64,000 bases of DNA. Origin: Bacillus sp. FJAT-18017 (GTDB lineage Bacteria > Bacillota > Bacilli > Bacillales > Cytobacillaceae). The notes below the pieces were generated by a model that had not been told where the DNA came from, ran no database searches, and saw nothing but the letters and a program-made list of their open reading frames with translations. Below are positions 18,070 through 28,941 of this stretch, piece by piece (within the stretch, counting starts at the first letter, position 1; every line of letters starts with the position of its first letter). The DNA lies in NCBI RefSeq assembly GCF_001278805.1, contig NZ_CP012602.1:1704001-1768000 (forward strand). The letters run 5' to 3'. A program made the translations under genes and the position numbers.

Positions 18070-18082
18070 GTGGTCTGGCCAC
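18070..18082. promoter_or_regulatory. FadR/GntR-type operator upstream of accDA
   Basis: GTGGTCTGGCCAC differs by one base from the site at 16044-16056, and the shared block extends to GTGGTCTGRCCACTTT. It lies 81 bp before the accD start. Confidence 0.7.
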
Positions 18083-18162
18083 TTTAGGTTCGGCCTTTTA
18101 TTTATGCAAGTACATGAGAAGTCGAAACATTGTATTCCGTTACTATTTAGGGAGGTACGAAA

Positions 18163-19032
18163 TTGCTAAAGGAATTATTAACAAAATCCAAAAAAAGAAA
18201 GTATGCAGCAATACCTTCCGAAGCAGCTAGACAGGATGTTCCGGAAGGCATCATGACAAAATGTCCTGGCTGCAAGAAGATTGTTTATACCCGTGAACTG
18301 GAAAAGAACCTGAAAGTTTGTTTCCAATGCGGTCATCACTTTCCAATGAATGCTCGTGAAAGGGTAAATAGCTTCCTGGATGAAGGAAGTTTTGATGAAT
18401 TCAATGCAGACATGGTTTCTGTCAACCCTTTAAACTTTCCGGATTATCTTGAAAAAGTGGAAAAGGATAGAAAGAACACAAATATAAATGAGGCAGTTGT
18501 TACAGGAATCGGCGAGGTTAATGGCCTGAAAATTGTACTTGCTGTCATGGATTCCACCTTTAGGATGGGGAGCATGGGCTCTGTAGTTGGTGAAAAAATC
18601 ACCAGGGCCGTTGAAAAGGCGGCAGAATTACGGGTTCCTTTTGTCATTTTCACTGCTTCTGGCGGTGCCCGAATGCAAGAGGGTGTTCTCAGCCTTATGC
18701 AGATGGCCAAAACAAGTGTCGCATTAAAGAAGTTAAGCGATGAGGGCGGACTGTTTATTTCAATTATGACTCATCCGACAACAGGCGGGGTCTCGGCCAG
18801 CTTTGCATCACTTGGGGATTATAATATCGCTGAGCCCGGTGCGTTAATTGGCTTTGCGGGCAGACGGATTATTGAGCAGACAATCAGAGAAGAACTTCCA
18901 GAGGATTTTCAGACCGCAGAGTTTTTGTTAAAGCACGGCCAGCTTGATGCTGTTATCAGCAGGCATGATTTGAAAGATAGAATTGGTGTAATTTTAGATA
19001 TGCATCAGGGCAGGGAGGATCTCGTATGGTAG
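18163..19032 (+). CDS. accD: Acetyl-CoA carboxylase carboxyltransferase beta subunit
   Basis: A 289-residue carboxyltransferase subunit that moves the carboxyl group from carboxybiotin to acetyl-CoA as the first step of fatty-acid synthesis. The N-terminal zinc ribbon is intact (CPGCKKIVY and CFQCGHHFP, about residues 38-60), followed by the crotonase-like domain with [15 protein letters not shown] start with AGGGAGGT. It overlaps accA by seven bases, ensuring balanced synthesis. A FadR-like operator upstream suggests control by the adjacent GntR protein. Confidence 0.96.
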   Translation: MLKELLTKSKKRKYAAIPSEAARQDVPEGIMTKCPGCKKIVYTRELEKNLKVCFQCGHHFPMNARERVNSFLDEGSFDEFNADMVSVNPLNFPDYLEKVEKDRKNTNINEAVVTGIGEVNGLKIVLAVMDSTFRMGSMGSVVGEKITRAVEKAAELRVPFVIFTASGGARMQEGVLSLMQMAKTSVALKKLSDEGGLFISIMTHPTTGGVSASFASLGDYNIAEPGALIGFAGRRIIEQTIREELPEDFQTAEFLLKHGQLDAVISRHDLKDRIGVILDMHQGREDLVW

Positions 19033-20003
19033 GTGAGCTGGAATTCGAGAAACCTATAATAGAACTTAGAAAAAAGATAACTGAACTTAAAGAATATACC
19101 CAAAAAACCGATGTCGATTTAACAGCAGAAATAGACAGGCTTTCAGCCCGCCTTGAAAAGCTCGAAAATGATGTATATTCAAATATAAAGCCATGGGATC
19201 GTGTCCAGATTGCCAGGCACCCGTCCAGGCCGACGACACTTGACTACATTGGCTATTTGTTTACCGACTTTTTTGAATGCCACGGCGATAGGCTTTATGG
19301 CGATGACGAAGCGATTGTTGGCGGAATTGCAAAGTTCAAGGGGAAGCCGGTAACGGTCATTGGCCACCAGCGTGGCAAGGACACAAAGGAAAATATCCGC
19401 CGTAACTTTGGAATGCCGCACCCTGAAGGATATAGGAAGGCATTAAGGCTCATGAAGCAGGCTGAAAAGTTCGGGCGCCCGATTATTTGTTTTATTGATA
19501 CAAAGGGCGCATATCCCGGGAAAGCTGCCGAGGAGCGCGGCCAAAGTGAAGCAATTGCAAGGAATCTTTTCGAGATGGCTAGTATGCAAGTTCCCATTGT
19601 TTGCATTGTAATAGGTGAAGGAGGAAGTGGTGGAGCCCTGGCGCTAGGAGTAGGCAACCATATCCTGATGCTTGAGAACTCTACCTATTCTGTTATTTCA
19701 CCAGAGGGAGCTGCCTCTATTCTTTGGAAGGATGCTTCCAAAGCAAGGCGTGCTGCAGAATCAATGAAAATAACCGCACCCGACTTAAAGGGCCTTGGCA
19801 TCGTTGATGGGATTATACCGGAAGTAAGAGGCGGCGCCCATCGTGATGTTGAAAGCCAGGCGCATGAAATTGATAAAGCGTTGTTCCGTTCTCTAAAGGA
19901 GCTATCAAAACTATCACCAACGGAACTAGCCGTCGAGCGTTATAGCAAATATAAGGCAATTGGCGAATATTCGTTTTTAAACAACTTTATCGGGGTAAAT
20001 TAA
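19026..20003 (+). CDS. accA: Acetyl-CoA carboxylase carboxyltransferase alpha subunit
   Basis: A 325-residue partner of AccD. An N-terminal helical region (about 1-60, [14 protein letters not shown]) precedes the crotonase-type core containing [27 protein letters not shown] (in two parts) and the oxyanion loop [14 protein letters not shown]. The ATG at 19026 has AGGGAGG upstream inside accD. Gene order accD-accA-pfkA-pyk is the same as in B. subtilis. Confidence 0.96.
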   Translation: MVGELEFEKPIIELRKKITELKEYTQKTDVDLTAEIDRLSARLEKLENDVYSNIKPWDRVQIARHPSRPTTLDYIGYLFTDFFECHGDRLYGDDEAIVGGIAKFKGKPVTVIGHQRGKDTKENIRRNFGMPHPEGYRKALRLMKQAEKFGRPIICFIDTKGAYPGKAAEERGQSEAIARNLFEMASMQVPIVCIVIGEGGSGGALALGVGNHILMLENSTYSVISPEGAASILWKDASKARRAAESMKITAPDLKGLGIVDGIIPEVRGGAHRDVESQAHEIDKALFRSLKELSKLSPTELAVERYSKYKAIGEYSFLNNFIGVN

Positions 20004-20038
20004 TGGCGTGCTGTCTAAGCACGTCCATTTTTTTGCGG
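20003..20038 (+). terminator. Weak terminator after accA
   Basis: Stem TGGCGTGCT / AGCACGTCCA (one bulge) followed by TTTTTTT. Confidence 0.6.
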
Positions 20039-20067
20039 TATTTTTGGCCAGTTTGTAAACAATAGTA

Positions 20068-20081
20068 ATAAAACGCTTTCA
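20068..20081. promoter_or_regulatory. Possible CcpA (cre-like) site upstream of pfkA
   Basis: ATAAAACGCTTTCA matches 12 of 14 positions of the cre consensus TGWAARCGYTWNCW; the first two bases differ. It lies 165 bp before pfkA. Confidence 0.35.
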
Positions 20082-20233
20082 CTTTGCGGATAATTCTGTG
20101 TTTTGGTTTTTTCCGCCGATAAAGTTGTTAGACCTCATACTTAGTGGTATTTTAGAGTTATCCTTGGGTTAAATGTGAATAATAACTCAGATAGCTTCAA
20201 AATAGAAAAATACATATGGTTAAAAACGGATAA

Positions 20234-21208
<975 letters not shown>

Positions 21209-21232
21209 GGTTAGCTAACAGGAGGAACTAAA

Positions 21233-22993
21233 ATGCGCAAAACTAAGATTGTCTGTACAATTGGACCAGCAAGTGAGAGTGTTGAAAAACTCAGTTCATT
21301 AATGGAAGCAGGAATGAATGTAGCACGCCTGAATTTCTCTCATGGTGACTTCGAGGAGCATGGTGCTAGAATTTCAAGAATCCGTGAAGCGGCTGAAAAG
21401 ACCGGTAAAAACGTTGCAATCCTATTGGATACGAAAGGCCCTGAAATTCGGACCAATAACATGAAGGATGGCGCAATTGAGCTAAAATCAGGCAATGAAG
21501 TCATTGTTTCAATGACTGAAGTTGAAGGTACAGAGGAAATGTTTTCTGTTACTTACCCTGGCCTTATTGACGATGTTCACCCAGGTTCGAGGATTCTTCT
21601 TGATGATGGCTTAATTGGTCTGGAAGTACTCGAGATTAATAAAGAGAAGCAAACAATCAAAACAAAAATTCTAAACAGCGGCACTTTAAAAAATAAAAAA
21701 GGTGTTAACGTCCCGGGTGTTTCAGTAAATTTACCGGGAATTACTGAAAAGGATAAGAACGATATCCTATTCGGTATTAGCCAGGGCGTTGATTTCATCG
21801 CTGCTTCTTTTGTTCGAAGGGCAAAAGATGTTCTTGAAATCCGTCAGCTTTTAGAAGATAACAATGCTTCCCACATTCACATCATCCCTAAAATTGAAAA
21901 CCAGGAAGGCGTTGATAATATTGACGAAATCCTTGAAGTTTCAGATGGTTTGATGGTAGCACGTGGAGACCTTGGTGTTGAGATTCCTGCCGAGGAAGTA
22001 CCGCTTGTCCAAAAATTGCTCATCAAAAAGTGTAATGCTGAAGCCAAACCGGTTATTACAGCTACGCAAATGCTTGATTCTATGCAAAGAAACCCAAGGC
22101 CGACACGCGCTGAAGCGAGTGACGTTGCAAACGCGATTTTCGACGGAACAGATGCAATCATGCTTTCTGGCGAGACAGCTGCAGGACTCTACCCGGTTGA
22201 AGCTGTCCAAACTATGCATAACATCGCTTCAAGAGCTGAAGAAGCACTAAACCATAAAGAAATCCTAACAGCACGCAGCAAAGATACTGAACACAATACC
22301 ACTGATGCTGTTGCTCAATCGGTTGCACACACTGCCCTTAACCTGGAGGTAAGTGCTATCATCACTCCTACGGTAAGCGGCCACTCTGCAAAAATGGTTT
22401 CCAAATACCGTCCAAAGGCTCCAATCGTCGCTGTAACATCAGATGCAGGCGTACGCAGGCGTCTAGGGCTTGTATGGGGTGTTTATCCTCAGTTGGGCAG
22501 ACAAGTTAAAGGTACTGACGAAATGCTCGATATTGCAGTTGGCGAAAGCTTAAACAGCGGCATTGTAAAGCATGGCGATTTAGTTGTTATTACTGCAGGT
22601 GTGCCAGTTGCAGAAGCTGGAAGCACGAATATGATGAAAATCCATATCGTTGGTGATATTCTTGCAAAAGCTCAGGGCATTGGCAAAAAATCAGCCTATG
22701 GAAGAGCTGTAGTTGCACGAAATGCAGAGGAAGCAAACGCAAAAGTACAGCCGGGCGATATCCTTATCACATTCGGCAGCGATCGTGATATGATGCCTGC
22801 AATTGAAAAGTGTGGAGCGCTTATTACTGAAGAAGGCGGGCTGACAAGCCATGCAGCAGTTGTAGGCCTTAATGTAGGTATTCCAGTCATCGTTGGGGTC
22901 GAAAACGCAACTTCGATCTTTAAGGATGGCCAGGAACTTACAGTAGATGCTAGTACTGGATTTATCTATGACGGACATGCAAGCGTACTATAA
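21233..22993 (+). CDS. pyk: Pyruvate kinase with C-terminal PEP-utilizer domain
   Basis: A 586-residue pyruvate kinase that makes pyruvate and ATP from PEP. The barrel carries [19 protein letters not shown], the metal/PEP signature [12 protein letters not shown] and [10 protein letters not shown]-terminal swivelling domain of about 110 residues ([20 protein letters not shown]) resembles the phosphohistidine domain of PEP synthase. This extension is normal for Bacillus and Geobacillus Pyk. ACAGGAGG precedes the ATG. A double hairpin terminates the pfkA-pyk message. Confidence 0.97.
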   Translation: MRKTKIVCTIGPASESVEKLSSLMEAGMNVARLNFSHGDFEEHGARISRIREAAEKTGKNVAILLDTKGPEIRTNNMKDGAIELKSGNEVIVSMTEVEGTEEMFSVTYPGLIDDVHPGSRILLDDGLIGLEVLEINKEKQTIKTKILNSGTLKNKKGVNVPGVSVNLPGITEKDKNDILFGISQGVDFIAASFVRRAKDVLEIRQLLEDNNASHIHIIPKIENQEGVDNIDEILEVSDGLMVARGDLGVEIPAEEVPLVQKLLIKKCNAEAKPVITATQMLDSMQRNPRPTRAEASDVANAIFDGTDAIMLSGETAAGLYPVEAVQTMHNIASRAEEALNHKEILTARSKDTEHNTTDAVAQSVAHTALNLEVSAIITPTVSGHSAKMVSKYRPKAPIVAVTSDAGVRRRLGLVWGVYPQLGRQVKGTDEMLDIAVGESLNSGIVKHGDLVVITAGVPVAEAGSTNMMKIHIVGDILAKAQGIGKKSAYGRAVVARNAEEANAKVQPGDILITFGSDRDMMPAIEKCGALITEEGGLTSHAAVVGLNVGIPVIVGVENATSIFKDGQELTVDASTGFIYDGHASVL

Positions 22994-22995
22994 GA

Positions 22996-23060
22996 AGACT
23001 ATTGAGTTCTAACACAATAGTCTAAACAAAAAGAAGGGGAGTTCCCTTCTTTTTGTTTAT
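22996..23060 (+). terminator. Double hairpin terminator after pyk
   Basis: First stem AGACTATTG / CAATAGTCT (22996-23023), then ACAAAAAGAAGGG / CCCTTCTTTTTGT with T-rich tail. The second is the likely intrinsic terminator. Confidence 0.85.
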
Positions 23061-23250
23061 TCGCATGAATGCGCCGTTCCCGTCCCTTAACACATTACGA
23101 GAAAATCACGGGTATGCAGCCTTTATCAATCAAAGGGATATCCGTGCTAGTTGATGCTTCACAAAAGTGCCAATGACCAATAACCGTAATTATTTATTTT
23201 TGTTATACTTGCTTAAAGGATAAAAAGTTATTTTAATAGGAGGGCCTCGC

Positions 23251-23643
23251 TTGTTCCGAATATGGTTCTTTATCTTAATTATAGCTGTACCAGCAGCTGA
23301 AATTGGTGTATTGCTTTGGTCAGGCAAACAGATTGGCGTCCCTTTGACTGTACTGCTGATTATTTTGACAGGTATTCTCGGAACGTATCTGGCACGAAGC
23401 CAGGGAATGAAGATTATCAATCAGGCAAGGCAGCAGCTCAACTATGGCCAAATGCCCGGTGACGCTGTTCTGGACGGGGTATGCATCCTGATTGGGGGTA
23501 CAATGCTGCTATCGCCTGGTTTTCTAAGTGATGTGTTCGGGATTCTCCTGCTATTGCCGTTAACCAGGAAGTTTTTTAAACGATGGCTGGCACTTGCTAT
23601 TAAACGTTGGATAAATAAAGGCAATGTAAAAATAATAAGATGA
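23251..23643 (+). CDS. fxsA: FxsA family membrane protein
   Basis: A 130-residue membrane protein of the FxsA/YtzA family (FxsA of E. coli overproduction blocks F-exclusion of phage T7). Helices lie at about 3-22 and 27-46, with GVLLWSGKQIGVPLTV, and a third segment at about 75-100 (LDGVCILIGGTMLLSPGFL) shows the conserved PGF turn. The C-terminus is basic. The start is TTG at 23251 after GGAGGG. Position after pyk is as in B. subtilis. Confidence 0.9.
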   Translation: MFRIWFFILIIAVPAAEIGVLLWSGKQIGVPLTVLLIILTGILGTYLARSQGMKIINQARQQLNYGQMPGDAVLDGVCILIGGTMLLSPGFLSDVFGILLLLPLTRKFFKRWLALAIKRWINKGNVKIIR

Positions 23644-23650
23644 ACAAACA

Positions 23651-23800
23651 AAATCGCAAGTGCCTTTGTGTGACGGGCAAAGGCACCACGTTCCAGGTAA
23701 AGAACCGTCTGTCTCTGCGATGTTAATTCAAGGGAGCTGTTATTTGTCTCTCTGCGATACTTATCCTGCCGGAGCATTCCTTTTTTAAGTTAGACAGTTC
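23651..23800. repeat. Dispersed repeat, reverse copy of the 10673-10894 type
   Basis: Read on the minus strand it begins GAACTGTCTA, contains ATCGCAGAGA twice, TTTGCCCGTCAC and ends GGCACTTGCGATTTT, paralleling the older copy at 10673-10894. No coding frame. Confidence 0.65.
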
Positions 23801-23829
23801 CGATATATTTTCTACTATTAAAACAAACG

Positions 23830-23853
23830 CCGGAATCCCCAGAGATCCGGCTT
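23830..23853 (-). terminator. Hairpin after ytvI
   Basis: GCCGGA / TCCGGC stem flanked on the left by AAACAAAC, which reads as a T-rich tail on the minus strand. It may end ytvI. Confidence 0.55.
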
Positions 23854-23867
23854 TTATATTTTATAAT

Positions 23868-24998
23868 TCACTTGATTCCAGAATGATGGCCTTTGATATA
23901 GGTCCAAATATCTCTAAATACATTTGCTCGTCTTAATGTGTTTATAACTACGAGCACAACTGGACCAACGATAAGTCCTAGAAACCCTAGCACTTTAAAG
24001 CCTACAAATAGAGCGACCAATGTCGCCAGTGGATCCAGCCCGATATTTGAAGACAAAATTTTAGGTTCCATGACCTGTCGTTGGACTAACACAATGATGT
24101 AAAGAACACCAAGGCCGATGGCAAGCCTGATATCGCCCGAAATGACTTCAAATAAAATCCATGGAACGAAAACTGCTCCGGTTCCAAGGTACGGAATAAT
24201 ATCGACAAGGCCGGCAACGAGTGCAATTGTAATTGCGTAATCAACTCGAAGAAAAAGCAGCCCGATTAAAATAATCACTGTTGTAATTGAGATTAGAGTC
24301 AGCTGCGCCTTTGCAAAGCCGAAAAGGGCTCTTTTTAATTCAACAAACACTTTTCTGCTGCTTGTCCAGGCTTTTCCAGGCACAAGGCGCCCGCCAATAG
24401 CTGTAAGACGGTACCAGTCTTTACTAATAAAAAAGGTTGCTAGGAAAGAAAAGATCAGTACAGTTGCTGCATTTGGAAACCACCCGAGAATAGCAGGTAT
24501 ATTTTCAAAAAAACCTTGCAGGAAATCTCCAACTGTTGTTCCGAACTTTTGGCCTGCATTTTGAATGTTTTTCAAAATAGTTTCTTGCTGACCTGCATCA
24601 AGATCGTTGAACATCCCTGTCACCTGGTTGTAAAGAGGGATTACTTGTGAAGCAAACCAGATCTCGCTAAACCGCACAAGCGTATTCAAATGGGATGGAA
24701 GTACAGCAGCCAAATAAGTGGCACCACTTACAATCTCAGCGACTAAAAGGGTAATGATTCCCGCAAATATCGAAACTAACAAAAGGAGAGTAAGAAGTAC
24801 GGCAACAGGCCTTGGCATTCTCCCCTTTTTTTCCATAAGATTAACAGCCGGATTCATCAGAAAAGCAATAATGAATGCAATAAGGAACGGATAGGCAATA
24901 ACAGACACATAATAAACTGAAATAAGCAAAAACACTGAAATTACGATAATAAATAATAATTTGATGGCCCGGTTAAGATAAACGGAGTTCAATGACAT
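23868..24998 (-). CDS. ytvI: YtvI, AI-2E-transporter-like sporulation membrane protein
   Basis: A 376-residue polytopic protein with about seven or eight membrane helices and the AI-2E transporter family core (VDIIPYLGTGAVFVPW, FVGFKVLGFLGLIVGPV). In Bacillus this paralog is annotated as a sporulation integral membrane protein. AGGGAGG precedes the ATG. It is convergent with fxsA, and the position matches B. subtilis. Substrate unknown. Confidence 0.9.
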   Translation of the reverse strand: MSLNSVYLNRAIKLLFIIVISVFLLISVYYVSVIAYPFLIAFIIAFLMNPAVNLMEKKGRMPRPVAVLLTLLLLVSIFAGIITLLVAEIVSGATYLAAVLPSHLNTLVRFSEIWFASQVIPLYNQVTGMFNDLDAGQQETILKNIQNAGQKFGTTVGDFLQGFFENIPAILGWFPNAATVLIFSFLATFFISKDWYRLTAIGGRLVPGKAWTSSRKVFVELKRALFGFAKAQLTLISITTVIILIGLLFLRVDYAITIALVAGLVDIIPYLGTGAVFVPWILFEVISGDIRLAIGLGVLYIIVLVQRQVMEPKILSSNIGLDPLATLVALFVGFKVLGFLGLIVGPVVLVVINTLRRANVFRDIWTYIKGHHSGIK

Positions 24999-25232
24999 TG
25001 CCTCCCTGGGTTTAGTCGTTCTTTATAAAGCGAAAACTTGTAATTTAGTGTGAGTAGTCATTTGGATCTGTAAGTTATTTGGCTCGTTCGGCAAGAGTGT
25101 TTAATATCCGTACCCAACGGCTAGATTTAATCTAAACATATTGATTTTTTTAGAGCGCAAGTATTCGAATACTCAAGATAAAGTAAGTGGAGGTCAATGC
25201 TCAAGTACCTCATAAAGAAGGGAAGACCTATC

Positions 25233-25694
25233 ATGTATCAGGCATATTTATTCTTGTTTCTGCTGCTCGGCATTGCTTTTGCAGCAAAAAATCAATCGCT
25301 TATGATTGCTATTACTGTTTTGCTTTTATTAAAAATGATTGGCCTTGATGGAAAAGCTTTTTCCTACCTGCAGACTAGAGGCATTAATTGGGGTGTAACA
25401 ATTATTACGATTGCAGTGCTTGCCCCCATTGCAAATGGCACCATAGGTTTTAAGGATTTAGGAGGAGCCTTCAAATCCCCATATGCCTGGATTGCATTGC
25501 TTTCCGGTCTGTTGGTAGCGATGCTTGCTAAAGGTGGAGTAACGCTTCTTGCAGAAGACCCGCATATCACGACTGCGCTTGTATTAGGCACAATCCTCGC
25601 CGTCTCCCTTTTCAATGGGGTCGCTGTAGGACCTTTAATTGGCGCAGGAATTGCATATGCAGCAATGAAGCTACTGGATTTTTTCCCTCGTTAA
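25233..25694 (+). CDS. ytwI: DUF441/UPF0756 membrane protein (YtwI)
   Basis: About 153 residues with four to five membrane helices and the conserved GVTIITIAVLAPIANG and ALVLGTILAVSLFNGVAVGPLIGAG (read in two parts) segments of the UPF0756 family. Function is unknown. The ATG at 25233 has AAGGGAAG upstream; a longer start at 25197 sits only two bases after GTGGAGGT, too close to be the usual start. Position between ytvI and citZ agrees with B. subtilis. Confidence 0.85.
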   Translation: MYQAYLFLFLLLGIAFAAKNQSLMIAITVLLLLKMIGLDGKAFSYLQTRGINWGVTIITIAVLAPIANGTIGFKDLGGAFKSPYAWIALLSGLLVAMLAKGGVTLLAEDPHITTALVLGTILAVSLFNGVAVGPLIGAGIAYAAMKLLDFFPR

Positions 25695-25696
25695 AA

Positions 25697-25762
25697 GGCA
25701 GTAAGACCCCCACCTCAAGTTCCAAGTATGCGAGTGAGAAGTGGGGGATTAAATGCCTAAAA
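25697..25762. repeat. CCCCCAC-type hairpin element, copy 2
   Basis: Stem AGGCAGTAAGACCCCCACCT / AAGTGGGGGATTAAATGCCT, directly after the ytwI stop. It resembles the hairpin at 9376-9447 and could also terminate ytwI. Confidence 0.6.
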
Positions 25763-25799
25763 CTAACAACTAATGGAAAACAAGCAAAAAGATTTTTAC

Positions 25800-26020
25800 A
25801 ATATGGCATGTAAATTGCTTTAGGATTATACCTGCGCCGTCTATGAAAGATGAACCCCTGTTCCCTTATATGCGGCTATCAGAATAGTTATGCCAGGTTG
25901 TCCATAATGAACTTCCATTTTTTTAAAGATATTGGAAATAGATTAATCAAACGGATTAAAATTTTCATAGTCATCTTTTTCTACTAATATAGTAATTTTA
26001 ATTTTTCCAAATCCTTTTCG
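25800..26020. other. Upstream part of the citZ promoter gap
   Basis: No gene or clear repeat is visible. The stretch is A/T-rich and lies upstream of the citZ promoter. Confidence 0.5.
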
Positions 26021-26049
26021 TTCACAAAAATCTGATAATTGTTTATAAT
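26021..26049 (+). promoter_or_regulatory. Sigma-A promoter of citZ
   Basis: TTCACA (26021-26026) and TATAAT (26044-26049) with 17-bp spacing. The start point would be near 26056, leaving a leader of about 250 bases before citZ. Confidence 0.75.
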
Positions 26050-26055
26050 AGAACG

Positions 26056-26069
26056 TGTAAGCGCAATCT
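26056..26069. promoter_or_regulatory. CcpA-binding (cre) site at the citZ start point
   Basis: TGTAAGCGCAATCT fits the degenerate cre pattern TGNAANCGNWNNCW and lies on the inferred transcription start. Carbon catabolite repression of citZ through CcpA is established in B. subtilis. Confidence 0.65.
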
Positions 26070-26176
26070 TTTTTACATATAACCTATTGTTATGATTAAA
26101 TAATTGTGTATAGTGTATAGTGGAAAGGAATGAGGCAGTTACCTATCCAGTATTGGAAGGGCTGCCATAAAGTTTG

Positions 26177-26207
26177 GCATGTGCCTAACGGCATATGCTG
26201 ATTTTTT
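26177..26207 (+). terminator. Intrinsic terminator inside the citZ leader
   Basis: Nine-base-pair stem GCATGTGCC / GGCATATGC (one G-U pair) with loop TAAC, followed by TGATTTTTTC. It lies between the citZ promoter and the gene, so it would act as an attenuator unless it is bypassed. Confidence 0.65.
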
Positions 26208-26308
26208 CGGGGACATTCCGAGCGAGCGCTCAAACTTTTGTTTTTATTCCATAAACACTATAGGACAGAGGCATGGGGAAAATTTAAAAGGCAAAGGAGA
26301 GATTGGAG

Positions 26309-27424
26309 ATGTCAGTTACACGCGGTCTCGAAGGAGTTGTTGCAACAACCTCTTCCATCAGCTCAATCATCGACGATACATTGACGTATGTAGGATTTGA
26401 TATCGATGATTTAGCAGAGAATGCTAGTTTCGAAGAAGTTATTTACTTGCTATGGCACCGCAAGCTTCCTACAGAAACAGAGCTTGAAGTGCTGAGGGGC
26501 CAATTGGCTGCTGAAGCAAGCCTGCCGCAGGAAGTGTTAGACCATTTTAAAATGTATCCAATTCAATCAGTGCATCCAATGGCAGCCCTAAGATCTGCGG
26601 TTTCACTACTAGGATTGTACGATACAGAAGCAGACCTCATGGATCAGGAGGCAAACTATCGGAAGGCGGTCAGGCTGCAAGCTAAAATGCCGTCACTAAT
26701 TACTGCGTTTGCCAGGATTCGAAAAGGGCTGGAGCCTGTAGCGCCAAGGCAGGATCTTGGCTTTGCGGCGAACTTCCTTTATATGCTTACTGGAAATGAA
26801 CCAGATGCGATTGCTGTAGAAGCCCTGGACAAAGCACTTGTCCTCCATGCAGACCATGAATTGAATGCTTCAACTTTCACTGCAAGGGTTTGTGTGGCAA
26901 CCCTTTCTGATGTCTACTCTGGTGTTACAGCGGCAATTGGTGCATTGAAAGGCCCTCTTCATGGGGGAGCAAACGAAGCGGTTATGAAGATGCTGAAAGA
27001 GATTGGAACGCTTGAAAATGTGGAGCCTTATGTCAGGGGCAAACTGGCGAATAAAGAGAAAATCATGGGCTTTGGCCACCGTGTCTATCGCCAGGGTGAC
27101 CCGCGTGCAAAACATCTTCGCGCCATGTCGAAAAAGTTGACTGAGCTAACTGGAGAGCCTCATTGGTATGAGATGAGTACACGCATTGAAGAAATTGTTA
27201 CGGGCGAAAAGAATCTTCCGCCAAACGTCGATTTCTATTCCGCTTCCGTATATCATAGTCTTGGAATTGACCATGACTTGTTTACACCTATTTTTGCAGT
27301 AAGCCGTGTCTCAGGCTGGCTTGCCCATATTCTCGAACAATATGATAATAACAGGCTAATCCGCCCGCGCGCCGATTATAACGGCCCTGGAATGCAGAAG
27401 TATGTGCCAATCGGCCTGCGTTAA
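26309..27424 (+). CDS. citZ: Citrate synthase
   Basis: A 371-residue type-II-like citrate synthase that condenses acetyl-CoA with oxaloacetate. Active-site regions are visible: HELNASTFTARVC, the histidine in GPLHGGANEAVMKML, the histidine in GFGHRVYRQGDPRA and the aspartate region HSLGIDHDLFTPIFAVSR. The ATG at 26309 follows AAAGGAGAG; a TTG two codons upstream is less likely. It begins the citZ-icd-mdh cluster. Control is expected through the cre and leader terminator upstream. Confidence 0.97.
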   Translation: MSVTRGLEGVVATTSSISSIIDDTLTYVGFDIDDLAENASFEEVIYLLWHRKLPTETELEVLRGQLAAEASLPQEVLDHFKMYPIQSVHPMAALRSAVSLLGLYDTEADLMDQEANYRKAVRLQAKMPSLITAFARIRKGLEPVAPRQDLGFAANFLYMLTGNEPDAIAVEALDKALVLHADHELNASTFTARVCVATLSDVYSGVTAAIGALKGPLHGGANEAVMKMLKEIGTLENVEPYVRGKLANKEKIMGFGHRVYRQGDPRAKHLRAMSKKLTELTGEPHWYEMSTRIEEIVTGEKNLPPNVDFYSASVYHSLGIDHDLFTPIFAVSRVSGWLAHILEQYDNNRLIRPRADYNGPGMQKYVPIGLR

Positions 27425-27516
27425 CGATTGTTGAACATTTTACTTTCCTGTTTCCACATGGTGTAATAGATTAGCAGGGACTCATGTTTTAACCGGGTTC
27501 CCTTCGCAGCCGTAAG

Positions 27517-27545
27517 GGTTAGAAGCTATGGCTTCTAACCTTTAT
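27517..27545 (+). terminator. Strong hairpin between citZ and icd
   Basis: Perfect 10-bp stem GGTTAGAAGC / GCTTCTAACC with loop TATG, followed by only three T residues. It may give partial termination or protect processed ends. Confidence 0.5.
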
Positions 27546-27602
27546 CCCGCGGCGAAGTAAATTAGTAGGTTTAGTATTTGAACAATGGAGGGAGTTTTTA
27601 GG

Positions 27603-28871
27603 ATGCAAGGAGAAAAAATTACAGTACAAAACGGGGTATTGAATGTACCTAACAATCCAGTCGTTCCATTCATTGAAGGAGACGGAACTGGCCCTGATAT
27701 TTGGGCATCGTCCGTACGGGTTCTTGATGCAGCGGTTGAAAAAGCATATAAGGGTGAAAAGAAAATAGTTTGGAAGGAAGTTCTTGCCGGGGAAAAAGCG
27801 TTCAATCAAACTGGTGAATGGCTTCCTAAGGAAACGCTAGAGACAATCAACGAATACCTGATTGCAATCAAAGGTCCTTTGACCACTCCAATTGGTGGTG
27901 GAATCCGTTCCTTGAACGTTGCACTTCGCCAGGAGCTTGATCTGTTCGTTTGCTTGCGTCCAGTAAGATGGTTTGAAGGCGTTCCTTCACCGGTAAAACG
28001 TCCGCAAGATACTGACATGGTAATCTTCCGTGAAAACACAGAGGACATTTATGCGGGAATTGAGTACCAAAAGGGATCCGATGAAGTCAAAAAGCTTATC
28101 GACTTCCTGCAAACTGAAATGGGTGTAAACAAAATCCGTTTCCCGGAAACATCCGGTATCGGTATTAAGCCTGTTTCCGAAGAAGGTACAACACGCCTTG
28201 TACGCGCAGCCCTCGATTATGCAATCAAGGAAGGCCGCAAATCGCTTACACTTGTACATAAAGGTAATATCATGAAGTACACAGAAGGTGCCTTCAAAAA
28301 CTGGGGCTATGAATTGGCTGAAAAAGAATTCGGAGATAAAGTGTTTACTTGGGCACAGTATGACCGCATTAAAGATGAGCAGGGAACTGAAGCCGCTAAT
28401 AAGGCTCAGGCTGACGCAGAAGCGGAAGGCAAAATCATTGTAAAGGATGCAATTGCCGACATCTTCCTTCAGCAAATTCTTACTCGGCCAAAAGAGTTTG
28501 ACGTTGTTGCAACTATGAACCTGAACGGTGACTACATTTCCGATGCCCTTGCTGCACAGGTTGGCGGAATTGGTATCGCACCAGGCGCAAACATCAACTA
28601 TGAAACTGGCCATGCTATTTTTGAAGCGACTCATGGAACAGCACCTAAGTATGCAGGTCTCGACAAGGTAAACCCTTCTTCTGTTATCCTATCCGGTGTC
28701 TTGTTGCTTGAACATCTTGGCTGGAATGAAGCGGCAAACCTAATCGTAAAATCCATGGAGAAAACTATTGCTTCCAAGGTTGTCACATATGATTTTGCTC
28801 GTTTGATGGAAGGCGCCACAGAAGTTAAAACTTCGCAATTTGGCGATGAACTGATTAAGAACATGGAATAG
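27603..28871 (+). CDS. icd: NADP-dependent isocitrate dehydrogenase
   Basis: About 422 residues. It oxidises isocitrate to 2-oxoglutarate. It has the substrate loop with phosphorylatable-serine region [19 protein letters not shown] (GGIRSLN), the [12 protein letters not shown] segment, the catalytic KHKGNIMK-type region ([15 protein letters not shown]) and the metal aspartates near [12 protein letters not shown]. The ATG at 27603 follows GGAGGGAG; the upstream in-frame ATG at 27585 overlaps that site. It is flanked by citZ and mdh as in B. subtilis. Confidence 0.96.
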   Translation: MQGEKITVQNGVLNVPNNPVVPFIEGDGTGPDIWASSVRVLDAAVEKAYKGEKKIVWKEVLAGEKAFNQTGEWLPKETLETINEYLIAIKGPLTTPIGGGIRSLNVALRQELDLFVCLRPVRWFEGVPSPVKRPQDTDMVIFRENTEDIYAGIEYQKGSDEVKKLIDFLQTEMGVNKIRFPETSGIGIKPVSEEGTTRLVRAALDYAIKEGRKSLTLVHKGNIMKYTEGAFKNWGYELAEKEFGDKVFTWAQYDRIKDEQGTEAANKAQADAEAEGKIIVKDAIADIFLQQILTRPKEFDVVATMNLNGDYISDALAAQVGGIGIAPGANINYETGHAIFEATHGTAPKYAGLDKVNPSSVILSGVLLLEHLGWNEAANLIVKSMEKTIASKVVTYDFARLMEGATEVKTSQFGDELIKNME

Positions 28872-28941
28872 GGATGGGAGCAGGCGGCTATGTCCGCCTG
28901 TTGGTCAATTTTAAAAAACGGAGAACAAGGGGGATATTTTC

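Noticed and set aside
26179..26400. 73-residue frame in the citZ leader
   Set aside because: It begins inside the terminator hairpin, has no ribosome binding site and runs into citZ in another frame.
27987..28634. 215-residue open frame antisense to icd
   Set aside because: Full overlap with a certain gene, no ribosome binding site and cysteine/phenylalanine-rich composition typical of a shadow frame.
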